Translations under genes and position numbers: made by a program
In this document: positions 25,851 to 34,554 of the stretch, one piece after another
How positions within the stretch are numbered: position 1 is the first letter of the stretch
Layout: each line of letters begins with the position of its first letter
The notes under the pieces: model-generated
Seen by the model: only the letters and a program-made list of their open reading frames with translations
The model's database searches: none
Told to the model about the DNA's origin: nothing
NCBI RefSeq assembly: GCF_002909255.1
Contig: NZ_PIOB01000005.1
Location: forward strand, 62,001-126,000
DNA from: Arenibacter hampyeongensis
GTDB taxonomy: Bacteria; Bacteroidota; Bacteroidia; Flavobacteriales; Flavobacteriaceae
Length of the DNA: 64,000 nucleotides
Direction: 5' to 3'

Positions 25851-27521
25851 ATGTCCGAATTTTCTAAAAGAAGAGTAAAGCTAGTATTTACCCTTTCCTT
25901 AGTGACTACTGTTATAACAATAATTTGGTTTTTTCTTGCCAGAATCCTGGAAATGCAGGAATTGAGCAATTATATTGGGGCAACAGCACCACTTTTTATC
26001 CTTTCCGCTATTATTTCCAAAAAAGGAAACCTGACCATTGCCCGCTTTATATATATGGTGGCATTTAACTTAAGTGTTACGCTAACCGCATCTTTTATTG
26101 GAAAAGCCGGCAGTGTAGAATTTATATTGATGTTTGCCATGGCATTGCCTTTTGTATTGTTTTCCTTTAGGCGGGAAAAACCTTTTATAGCAATCTTTTC
26201 CGGACTGTCAATGTTATTTTGGTTTCTATTGTATTTTACGGATTTTAAGCTCTTTACCGATACCCCTATGGATGCCGAACAGGCAGGAAAATATATTTAT
26301 CCCATTTCCATTGTTACTACCATTTTTTTGGTAACCTATCAATTGATTTATTTCTCATTTATAAACGCTGGATTTTATTCTAAAATACATAATCAGCGGG
26401 AAGTGGCCATCGAGGCATCAAATGCCAAGTCCAGGTTTCTAAGTATGATGAGCCATGAGATAAGGACTCCGCTAAATGCGATTACCGGCCTCTCACATAT
26501 TTTAGGTGATTCCAATCCACGGGAGGATCAAAAGCAGAATATAGAGGCCTTGAACTACTCCGGAAAAATACTACTGAATTTACTTAACAATGTTTTGGAT
26601 TTTAGTAAAATGGAATCAACAAAAATTGAGCTTGATCCAATTCCTACTAATATCCTGGCAGCGGTGAAGCAGATAAAAAAGATCCATGAGCCAAGTTGTT
26701 TGCGAAAGGGTATTGCCTTTGAACTGGAAATCGATGACGAACTTCCCATTGTTTGGTTGGATATTGTACGTTTCAATCAGGTAATCAATAATCTTGTGAC
26801 CAACGCCATTAAGTTTACAGACAAAGGAAGCGTGACCTTGAAAATTGTAAAACAGGGAGAAACTGATGGCAACGTACAAATACGTACGGAAATCATTGAT
26901 ACTGGGATTGGAATAGCTGAAGATCAACAAGAAAAGATATGGCAGGCCTTTACCCAAGCCTCCAGCAGTACAAACCGCTTATATGGCGGAACCGGACTTG
27001 GCTTGCCAATTGTTAAGAGTATAGTTGAAGCCATGGAATCTACAGTACAGGTTGAAAGTGAAATGGAAGTCGGCAGTTGCTTTTATTTCAATCTGGAATT
27101 GAAGTTGGCCTCGAGCCAGGAGTTGGATGAAATGACCCAAAAAAAAGTACACGATTTAAAGGGCAAAAAAGTATTGTTGGTAGAAGATAATCAAATCAAC
27201 GTTATGGTTGGGAAACAGATATTGGAGAAGGCCAACCTAGTTGTAGACGTTGCGAATGATGGCCTGGTCGCAGTAAATAAAGTGCGTGAAAATGATTATC
27301 ATGCTCTTTTGATGGATATTCAAATGCCTGTAATGGATGGATATACCGCCGCCAAGGAAATCAGAAAATTTAATACCACTGTACCTATCCTTGCGTTATC
27401 GGCCTCGGTATTTCAGGAGGTGAAGGACAAAATGATTGAAAGTGGCATGAACGGTTTTATTTTTAAACCTTTTGACCCTGTAGACCTGCTAAACAAAATA
27501 GAGGAAATTATGGATAAGTAG
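25851..27521 (+). CDS. hybrid sensor histidine kinase/response regulator
   Basis: This 556-residue inner-membrane protein has about six N-terminal hydrophobic segments (residues 10-180). Next is a HisKA domain with phospho-acceptor His202 in FLSMMSHEIRTPLNA, an ATPase domain (NLVTNAIKF, then DTGIGIAEDQQEKIW and GGTGLGLPIVKSIV), and a C-terminal receiver (about 435-556) with LLVEDNQINVM and Asp489 in LLMDIQMPVMDGYTAA. It would autophosphorylate and pass phosphate to its own receiver. No HTH or output domain is attached and no partner regulator is adjacent, so the target is unknown. A near-consensus -7 box (TATATTTA) lies at 25820-25827. Confidence 0.95.
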   Translation: MSEFSKRRVKLVFTLSLVTTVITIIWFFLARILEMQELSNYIGATAPLFILSAIISKKGNLTIARFIYMVAFNLSVTLTASFIGKAGSVEFILMFAMALPFVLFSFRREKPFIAIFSGLSMLFWFLLYFTDFKLFTDTPMDAEQAGKYIYPISIVTTIFLVTYQLIYFSFINAGFYSKIHNQREVAIEASNAKSRFLSMMSHEIRTPLNAITGLSHILGDSNPREDQKQNIEALNYSGKILLNLLNNVLDFSKMESTKIELDPIPTNILAAVKQIKKIHEPSCLRKGIAFELEIDDELPIVWLDIVRFNQVINNLVTNAIKFTDKGSVTLKIVKQGETDGNVQIRTEIIDTGIGIAEDQQEKIWQAFTQASSSTNRLYGGTGLGLPIVKSIVEAMESTVQVESEMEVGSCFYFNLELKLASSQELDEMTQKKVHDLKGKKVLLVEDNQINVMVGKQILEKANLVVDVANDGLVAVNKVRENDYHALLMDIQMPVMDGYTAAKEIRKFNTTVPILALSASVFQEVKDKMIESGMNGFIFKPFDPVDLLNKIEEIMDK

Positions 27522-28241
27522 TTTTTGACACTATAGATCGAAGTACAACAAGGTGGGATGTGTCACCTATAATTTCATAAACTGCTTACCTAGCCGGATA
27601 GAAAATAGCAAGCTTATTTTTAGGTAGTTGTGCATAGCGGTTCCCGTCTAATAATTAAACTAATTCAAATATGCACATTGGTTCATCGCAATAGTCGGGT
27701 TATTACGGCCAAGCCTGTCTTGTTTAGTTAATTTAATTCCCCCGTATACCTTTCCAGCACTCTGGACCTTATAATTTCTTTTGGCAATAATTGCACAAAA
27801 CTGGGTCCTTCCAACCTTAATTGCCATCTTATTTCTCTTGGCAAACCAATTCCTATAAAAGGACAATCCCTTAAGGTTATTCGCAAGGATTTAAATTTAT
27901 GTCAGAAGCGTAGATAGCCTGCAGCCGAGGGTTATATAGCACTTTGTGTTTTGCGCTCAGATCAGAGGTGTGTTGGGTAGCCCTTTTTGATACAACTATT
28001 TGGAAGCTTGACAAATAGGACCTTTTAATAGTCTTCAATATCGATAATAGAATACCCTTTTTGTATCTTGTTAGTAGAATTATAGAAAAAATGGTCAGAT
28101 GGGGATTCTGTGGGCAAATGAGATATGTAATAGGTACACCCTGCTTTCCAGGTTTGATCGTGATAAGACTCCAAAGTGGAAGTATTATGCCAGTCTATAA
28201 TCAAAATGCATTTGATTTTAGCCACCTAAGTATCAATATGA
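27522..28241. other. 720-base region without a recognisable gene
   Basis: Only short minus-strand frames occur, for example 66-68 codons at 27660-27866 and 28025-28225. Neither shows a signal peptide, domain or membrane pattern, and neither was recognised. The length and mixed frames would suit a decayed gene or gene remnants, but no parent family could be named. Confidence 0.4.
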
Positions 28242-30659
28242 ATGCCTATGCAACAGAGCTTCGTAAATAAGGTTCAAACTTTCGGTACCGCCCCCGTTTT
28301 TTTTACGGCCATAGCCACAATTTTAGGTGCCATTATGTTTCTCCGATTTGGTTTTGCCGTTGGGCAAGTGGGATTTTTGGGTGCTATTGCCATAATTTTA
28401 ATCGGGCATGCGGTGACCATTCCTACAGCCATGGCCATTGCGGAAATAGCGACCAACCAGAAAGTGGAAGGAGGAGGGGAGTACTACATTATTTCCCGCT
28501 CTTTTGGACTGGTTATTGGTTCTACCATTGGCATTGCCCTGTATTTGTCCCAAGCAATAAGTGTAGCGTTTTATGTGATGGCATTTTCGGAGGCTTTCAC
28601 CATCTTCTTTGATTGGTTGATAGCAACCTTATCCATGCCGGATTGGCTCATATGGTTGTTACGGCAGAAACAGACCGTTGGCATACCGGGCCTGTTGCTG
28701 CTTACCTATGTTATGCTGACCAAAGGTGCGGATTTGGGGGTTAAGCTGCTGTATACGGTAGTGGCCATTCTTGCTATATCGTTATTGGCATTTTTTATTG
28801 GCACAACAGAATACAGCAGGTCACATGATTTTGATCCTTTTGAGAACATATCGGATGTGATGGAAAGACCCGAGGCCTTTGTGATAAATCCCTCTTCATC
28901 GGAAGCCACAAGGAATAATGAAAGCGATAGTCTTATAGTTGGGCGACCATTTGAAGGTAATCAGAAGGATAAAATTAGTGCGACCTCAGAAAATAAAAAT
29001 GGTAATGGACTCCCTGAGGCCATTGGATTTTTCATCGTATTTTCAATTATCTTTCCAGCTTTTACGGGAATGACTGCTGGTGTAGGTTTGTCCGGCGACC
29101 TCAAAAACCCTGGGAAATCCATACCGTTTGGTACCTTGGCAGCTACACTTTGTGGGATGCTCATGTATTTTTTCATTGCCTGGAAATTGGCCGTGTCAGC
29201 CCCTCCACATGAATTGGCAGATACCTCCCGATTGATTATGGCTGATATAGCTTGGCAAGGATGGTGGATAATTCCACTGGGATTGGCGGCAGCCACCATT
29301 TCTTCGGCGCTGGGAAGTATTATGGTTGCTCCCCGTACCTTGCAGGCCATAGCGCGCGATGGGATTTTCCCTACGCCTAAATTCAACCATTGGTTGTCCA
29401 AGGGGAAAGGGGAAAAGGATGAGCCCTATAATGCCTCCGTCTTGACGATAGTGATTGCAGGTGTTTTTATTCTTATGGGCGCCCTGGATAGTGTTGCCCA
29501 GATTATATCCATGTTTTTTATGGTGGCTTATGGTTCGCTGTGCCTGATCTCCTTTTTGAATCATTTTGCAGCCGACCCTTCTTATCGGCCAAAATTTAAA
29601 TCCCGTTGGTATGTGTCCCTGTTTGGGGCTATTAGTTGTTTTGCGCTCATGTTTTTTATGAATGCGGCCTATGCGCTAATGGCCATAGTTTTGATATTGA
29701 TTTTGTTCTTATGGGTGGTTAATTACAACCAGGACAAAAGAAATCTTGCTGTCATATTTCAAGGAGTTATTTTTCAGCTAAGTCGGCAGATGCAGGTTTT
29801 TCTTCAAAAAACGGAAAAAGAAAAGTCGCAAAGCTGGAGACCCTCTACCGTTGCCATTTCAGAAGATAGTTTTGTCAGATTTTCCGCTTTTCAATTATTG
29901 CGATGGATAGCCTATCGCTATGGTTTTGGAACATATATTCATTACCTTAAGGGTTATTTGTCCAAAGAAACCAATCAGGAGGCTGCTCGATGTAAGAAAC
30001 AGTTGATAGCTATGGCAGATGTTAGCAAAAGCAATGTTTTTATAGATACCATTGTTTCCCCTTCATTTACCTCCACAGTGGCGCAGATTATCCAATTGCC
30101 GGGAATAGCAGGCAAGGAAAACAATCTTCTTTTGTTTGAGTATCACAAAAATCATCCGGATAACTTATTGGATATAGTGGATAACCTGGGACTTATTAAA
30201 TCTGTTGATTTTGATCTCATTATTTTGGCCAGTTCAGAAAGGGGATTTGGTTTAATGAAACAAATTCACCTATGGATTTCCCCCTACGATTTTGAAAATG
30301 CCAATCTTATGATCCTTCTTGCCTATATCTTGTTGGGACATCCGGATTGGAAGGAAGCAACGATCAATATTCATGCTGTTTTTCCCGAGGATTCCATAGA
30401 TGAGGAGCGGGAGCGGCTATTTCTACTTATTCAAACAGGACAATTGCCCATTTCCCCTAAGAACATTGAGTTTATCGCCCAAAAATCAGACATAGGCATT
30501 AAACATATTATCAATGAAAAATCCAAGGAAGCCGATTTAACCATTGTAGGGTTTGTAGAAAAGACAGTGGATCACTTGGGTATACAGGCATTTGACGGTT
30601 ATGGGGACATTGGGAACGTACTTTTTGTAAATGCAGCTGCGTCCAAGGAGATAAAATAG
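28242..30659 (+). CDS. APC-superfamily SLC12-type (cation-chloride cotransporter-like) permease
   Basis: This 805-residue inner-membrane transporter has about 12 membrane segments over residues 15-500, then a cytoplasmic C-terminal domain of about 300 residues. The opening FGTAPVFFTAIATILGAIMF with LRFGFAVGQVG, and EGGGEYYIISRSFGLVIG, are typical of the SLC12/amino-acid permease group, in which the first helix binds substrate. A loop at about 195-255 is enlarged. The soluble tail (for example NVFIDTIVSPSFTSTVAQII) resembles the regulatory C-terminus of SLC12 proteins. Ion or amino-acid specificity cannot be told from sequence. It stands alone. Confidence 0.88.
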   Translation: MPMQQSFVNKVQTFGTAPVFFTAIATILGAIMFLRFGFAVGQVGFLGAIAIILIGHAVTIPTAMAIAEIATNQKVEGGGEYYIISRSFGLVIGSTIGIALYLSQAISVAFYVMAFSEAFTIFFDWLIATLSMPDWLIWLLRQKQTVGIPGLLLLTYVMLTKGADLGVKLLYTVVAILAISLLAFFIGTTEYSRSHDFDPFENISDVMERPEAFVINPSSSEATRNNESDSLIVGRPFEGNQKDKISATSENKNGNGLPEAIGFFIVFSIIFPAFTGMTAGVGLSGDLKNPGKSIPFGTLAATLCGMLMYFFIAWKLAVSAPPHELADTSRLIMADIAWQGWWIIPLGLAAATISSALGSIMVAPRTLQAIARDGIFPTPKFNHWLSKGKGEKDEPYNASVLTIVIAGVFILMGALDSVAQIISMFFMVAYGSLCLISFLNHFAADPSYRPKFKSRWYVSLFGAISCFALMFFMNAAYALMAIVLILILFLWVVNYNQDKRNLAVIFQGVIFQLSRQMQVFLQKTEKEKSQSWRPSTVAISEDSFVRFSAFQLLRWIAYRYGFGTYIHYLKGYLSKETNQEAARCKKQLIAMADVSKSNVFIDTIVSPSFTSTVAQIIQLPGIAGKENNLLLFEYHKNHPDNLLDIVDNLGLIKSVDFDLIILASSERGFGLMKQIHLWISPYDFENANLMILLAYILLGHPDWKEATINIHAVFPEDSIDEERERLFLLIQTGQLPISPKNIEFIAQKSDIGIKHIINEKSKEADLTIVGFVEKTVDHLGIQAFDGYGDIGNVLFVNAAASKEIK

Positions 30660-31118
30660 GTAGGGGATAGGCTCTTTTGCTGTTTTAATTAATTTCCTAA
30701 AATTTTGGATGGGAATCGGATAGGTACTAAACAATAATGGTCTAAAAAAACAGGCAGGCCTTAATTAGAATATTGTATGGTTGTTTCTAGATTAAGAATG
30801 CTAATTCAAATAAAAATCAACGTTACATGTACCCTTAATTTTTTATTGGTGGTTGACCTGCCTGTAAACTATATTTCATACAAAAAGCTTAAACAATTAA
30901 GCCTGTAAATTAGGTGAAAATATTTTTATTTTCTTGTACAGATGCGACATAATTGGCTAGGCTTTAGCGGAATGCAAAACTTGAAGAATTCCATTTTAAT
31001 ATATCGCCCTTTTCCACGCCAAGAAGTCATAGGCTATCAAAGATGGATGTTGACTTAGGTCGTGAAAGGGATACTTTTGCATTAAGGATTAAAGAATAGC
31101 GGTCTATTACTTTTGGGA
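30660..31118. other. intergenic region between the SLC12 and AraC genes
   Basis: The gap lies 3' of both flanking genes. It has no coding signal. ACAGGCAGG (30750-30758) and CCTGCCTGT (30857-30865) are perfect complements about 100 bases apart, which may be chance or part of an unrecognised RNA fold. Confidence 0.4.
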
Positions 31119-31937
31119 TTATCGTCTTAGCAGGTAATTAATGAAATCCATATCCAACTCCGCTATGCTGTTTGGTGAAACCTTTAGATATTCTTTTACA
31201 TAACGTGACATGTGCGATTGGTCAAAATATCCGGCTTGAACGGCCAATTCAGACCAAGTAATCTCGGGCTGGGCCTGTAAAAGATTGATCAAGCATTTAA
31301 ATTGATAAATTTGGGTGTATACTTTTGGGGATAATCCTATCATCTTCTTAAAATGCCTTTCCAAGGTTTTTCTTTGGTAATGACAACTTTGTTCAATTTC
31401 CTTTATGGAAACTCCGCCTTTATTGATATGGATATAATCCAGGACACTTTTAATGTTATCTATTTCTTTCCACATAGTATTTAAACCTAGAAAAAAATTA
31501 TTCAATACTCTGATTTGTTGGTCGTTGTTTTGATCCTCCTTTAATTTACCCAACAGCTTATCGGCTTTCTCTTTGCCTAGAAAGTCAATTAAGGTCATAG
31601 ATTTGTTTTTTAAGGTAGACATTTCGGTCCCAAACAGTTCGTGCATACCGAGAGGCTGGAAGAAAATCATAATTGTCTTAACGTGGCCAATGAATTGCCC
31701 ATAAACCGGATAGGTAACTTGCCCGGTAACCACAGCGTTTTCTGTAAAGAAATCTTCTCCCTCTAGTTTTGCGATGACATTATTCTGAGTGTTTATGGTT
31801 TGGATAATAATTCCACTTAATCCTAAGGGAGGGGAAAAATAGGGTTCGTTGACCCCTTCCGGGATTTCCAATATACCATAGCTGGCAATGTATTCCTGCA
31901 ATTCCGGATGAGGAAGATAAGTGGTTGGTTGCGTCAT
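31119..31937 (-). CDS. AraC-family transcriptional regulator
   Basis: This 272-residue protein has an N-terminal sensor domain of the type TTYLPHPELQEYIASYGILE (DUF6597-like) and a C-terminal AraC HTH (about 165-265). The latter includes IKEIEQSCHYQRKTLERHFK, GLSPKVYTQIYQFKCLINLL and LAVQAGYFDQSHMSRYVKEY. It is divergent from the secreted propeller protein and the sulfatase group, so it may regulate them. A 13-bp inverted repeat lies in the shared upstream region. Inducer unknown. Confidence 0.93.
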   Translation of the reverse strand: MTQPTTYLPHPELQEYIASYGILEIPEGVNEPYFSPPLGLSGIIIQTINTQNNVIAKLEGEDFFTENAVVTGQVTYPVYGQFIGHVKTIMIFFQPLGMHELFGTEMSTLKNKSMTLIDFLGKEKADKLLGKLKEDQNNDQQIRVLNNFFLGLNTMWKEIDNIKSVLDYIHINKGGVSIKEIEQSCHYQRKTLERHFKKMIGLSPKVYTQIYQFKCLINLLQAQPEITWSELAVQAGYFDQSHMSRYVKEYLKVSPNSIAELDMDFINYLLRR

Positions 31938-32285
31938 ATGTATTTTAAAAGCTGATATTACTTCATTGAAATATGGACAAAATAGTCAGGAATAATGTCA
32001 ATTAACACATGTTCTATACTAAAATACCAATTTAAAACAGCAATCGTCAATAATATTATTCAAATACGGCTTAGCCTGTTGTTTGTATATGAGAGTGCCT
32101 TGGGGTTTTTTAATACAAGTTTTTGATTAGCTAGGATTAACAGGAAACTTGTATTAATTTGTATCCCTGCTTTGGGAGGCTTAAAATTATATGTAAATAT
32201 ATGGACATCAATAAATTAAGGGAATTTATAATATCCGTGGCCACCATTCCTTCTCATTGAATGCCAAATCAACAAACTACCAGCA
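31938..32285. promoter_or_regulatory. divergent control region between the AraC and propeller-protein genes
   Basis: This 348-base divergent spacer has no gene. Its main feature is the 13-bp perfect inverted repeat at 32110-32157. No exact TAnnTTTG box was found, although TAATTTG (one base short) follows the right arm at about 32155. Confidence 0.5.
32110..32157. promoter_or_regulatory. 13-bp inverted repeat, candidate AraC operator
   Basis: TTAATACAAGTTT (32110-32122) and AAACTTGTATTAA (32145-32157) are perfect reverse complements with a 22-base spacer. The length and position between an AraC gene and its divergent neighbour suit a regulator binding site; an RNA hairpin is the alternative. 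A related AATACAAGT occurs at 36249-36257, between two sulfatase genes. Confidence 0.5.
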
Positions 32286-34541
32286 ATGAAAAAAATCATT
32301 TTCTTTCTATTTCTTATTCCTATTCTATCGTTTGGACAAAATAAAAATATAGGAGCCGAATCAATTGCAAACCTTAAAGCATCTTATGTAGACAGACCCT
32401 TTGTTCAAGAATATCATGAAGGGTATAGTGTAGATGAAAATAGCGAAGATGCCAATAATGTAAGGGCAATTAAACCAGCACTGGACGGAACTATTTGGAT
32501 TGCCACGAAAAACGGAGTCTATCGGAAAAGTTCAAATTCAAAAGAATGGAGTTTGGGGGTAATTGGCGAGGATCAAGGTCCTGCCTACGATGTAGAAATT
32601 GATAGGGATCAAAACGTTTGGATGGCCACTTGGAATGGGGTTTACAGGTATAGGGACGGCAATGTCGAAAAAATGGAGGGACCAAAACCACCGCTCTCGA
32701 AAATAGTATCGACAAATGAAGGTGTATATGCGATGGGACCATACGGGATCTGGTTGTTTAAGGATAAAAACTGGCTAAAAAAGGAATATAAAACAGCGAG
32801 GAGTATCCGCACGGCACTTTCGGATAACAATGGTGGTCTGTGGATAGGTACAGATGTGGGGCTATACCATTGCAATGATGAAGGAACCAAGGTATATCAA
32901 GCAAACAATGATCTTATCAGCGCCTATATCAGGGGAATGGATTTTGATCAAGAGGGAAACTTGTGGGTTGGCGGTTTGGGTGGGGTTTCAATTAGAAACC
33001 AAACAACCAAAATAGGAGAAAAACGGCCTAAAGACGGTATAACAAATTCCAACGTAAATACCGTTGCAAAAGCCCCCGATGGCAGAATGTGGGTAGGATC
33101 GCAATATGGGATTACTAGATTTGTCAAAGGAGAAGAAGCATATTCGGTACGGGTAGGAAGACGTTGGCTTGTATCTGACGAAGTTAGGGATATAGCCTTT
33201 GATAAAAATGGAAATGCCTGGATAGCTACATCCAATGGAGTAAGTGCTATAAAACAGCGACAGATGACGCTTGCCGAGAAAGCAGATTATTTTTACGACC
33301 AATTAATACGACGCCATGTACGGGAACCATGGATTATTGCTAGGTCAAAATTGGTCACGCCAGGTGATACCACAACCATTGAAGCTGAGGATGACGATAA
33401 TGACGGCGAGTTTACCTCCAACTACTTGGCCATGGAATCCTTTAGATATGCCACCACTAAAGATCCTGAAGCTAAGGATAGAGCAAAAAAGGCTTTTAAT
33501 TTTTTACATCTTTTAAGGGAAGTGACGGGTGATGATGGTTTTTTTGCAAGGACCATTATTCCCGTTTCCTGGAATCAATCGCATGATATGAACCGGACTT
33601 ACACAGCGCGTGAACTGGCGGAGGAAATAATTGAGAATCCCAGACAAAAACCGGTTGAAAAGCGTTGGCATGTTTCCAAGGATGGAAAATGGAAATGGAA
33701 AGGCGATACTAGCAGTGATGAAATTTCCGGACATTTATTCGGGTATTATTGTTACTATAACTTAGTGGCAGATGATAATGAAAAGCAGCGGGTAGCGGAT
33801 CATTTTAGCAAAATTATGGACCACCTGATCCGGAACGACTTTAACCTGGTGGACGTAGACGGGACCCATACCAAATGGGGTGTTTGGTCCCCTAATATTC
33901 TGAACCATGATCCAGATTGGTCCCCAGAAAGGGCATTGAATTCCTTGGAATTGCTTGCTTTCCTAAAATTCACCTATTATGTTACAAAAAAAGAAAAATA
34001 TCAAAAAGAATATTTGAAATTGATAAGGGAAAAAGGGTATTTGGAAAATGCAAAAATGTTGCACAATACCAATCCTTCATGGGAAACTTATTTTGATATC
34101 TTCTTGTCTTTGTATATGTATCCAACCCTGATCAATTATGAAGATGACCCAGATCTAAACAGGGAGTACCACGACCATTTGAATCAATGGTTCAATAAAC
34201 ATAAAGAGGCAAAAAGTCCACTCGTTAATTTTACGTATAACCTACTTACAAGAGGTTCCGATGAGCTGGATAATTCCATAGATTTTTTAAGGGATGCCCC
34301 CTTGGATTTGGTTGATTGGTATATAGATAACGCGAAACGTGAGGATCTAAAAGTGGTGCGGCAACCCATTTTAGAGGAACTTCAAACTGAATTGCGTCCA
34401 CCAAGTGAATATCGGACCACAAGATGGGATCAAAATCCCTACTTGGCCGTATCTGGAGATCCTGCACAAGAAAAGGAACCGGTATATTGGCTTTTGCCCT
34501 ATTGGATGGGTAGGTATTTAAATTTGATTAAGGCCGAATAA
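32286..34541 (+). CDS. secreted protein: regulator-type beta-propeller repeats plus alpha-helical domain
   Basis: This 751-residue exported protein has a signal peptide (MKKIIFFLFLIPILSFGQ). Residues about 60-330 hold at least six repeats of the two-component-regulator propeller type (GTIWIATKNGVY, NVWMATWNGVY, GLWIGTDVGLY, NLWVGGLGGVS, RMWVGSQYGIT, NAWIATSNGVS). Residues about 335-750 are rich in helices and aromatics (SHDMNRTYTAREL, SGHLFGYYCYYNLVADD, WSPNILNHDPDWSPERALNS). They resemble an (alpha/alpha) toroid, as in many glycan lyases and hydrolases, but no family was recognised. No kinase or HTH follows the propeller. It converges with a sulfatase gene 13 bases away, suggesting a role in sulfated glycan breakdown; that is inference. 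Confidence 0.75.
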   Translation: MKKIIFFLFLIPILSFGQNKNIGAESIANLKASYVDRPFVQEYHEGYSVDENSEDANNVRAIKPALDGTIWIATKNGVYRKSSNSKEWSLGVIGEDQGPAYDVEIDRDQNVWMATWNGVYRYRDGNVEKMEGPKPPLSKIVSTNEGVYAMGPYGIWLFKDKNWLKKEYKTARSIRTALSDNNGGLWIGTDVGLYHCNDEGTKVYQANNDLISAYIRGMDFDQEGNLWVGGLGGVSIRNQTTKIGEKRPKDGITNSNVNTVAKAPDGRMWVGSQYGITRFVKGEEAYSVRVGRRWLVSDEVRDIAFDKNGNAWIATSNGVSAIKQRQMTLAEKADYFYDQLIRRHVREPWIIARSKLVTPGDTTTIEAEDDDNDGEFTSNYLAMESFRYATTKDPEAKDRAKKAFNFLHLLREVTGDDGFFARTIIPVSWNQSHDMNRTYTARELAEEIIENPRQKPVEKRWHVSKDGKWKWKGDTSSDEISGHLFGYYCYYNLVADDNEKQRVADHFSKIMDHLIRNDFNLVDVDGTHTKWGVWSPNILNHDPDWSPERALNSLELLAFLKFTYYVTKKEKYQKEYLKLIREKGYLENAKMLHNTNPSWETYFDIFLSLYMYPTLINYEDDPDLNREYHDHLNQWFNKHKEAKSPLVNFTYNLLTRGSDELDNSIDFLRDAPLDLVDWYIDNAKREDLKVVRQPILEELQTELRPPSEYRTTRWDQNPYLAVSGDPAQEKEPVYWLLPYWMGRYLNLIKAE

Positions 34542-34554
34542 TCATTTTTTCAAT

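Noticed and set aside
28961..29564. Long minus-strand frames of 122-146 codons
   Set aside because: They lie wholly inside the SLC12-type transporter gene on the other strand and show no signal peptide, domain or independent start context.
32286..34541. Reading the propeller protein as a hybrid two-component sensor
   Set aside because: The repeats match that sensor type, but no membrane segment, kinase, receiver or HTH domain follows; the remaining half is a separate helical domain.
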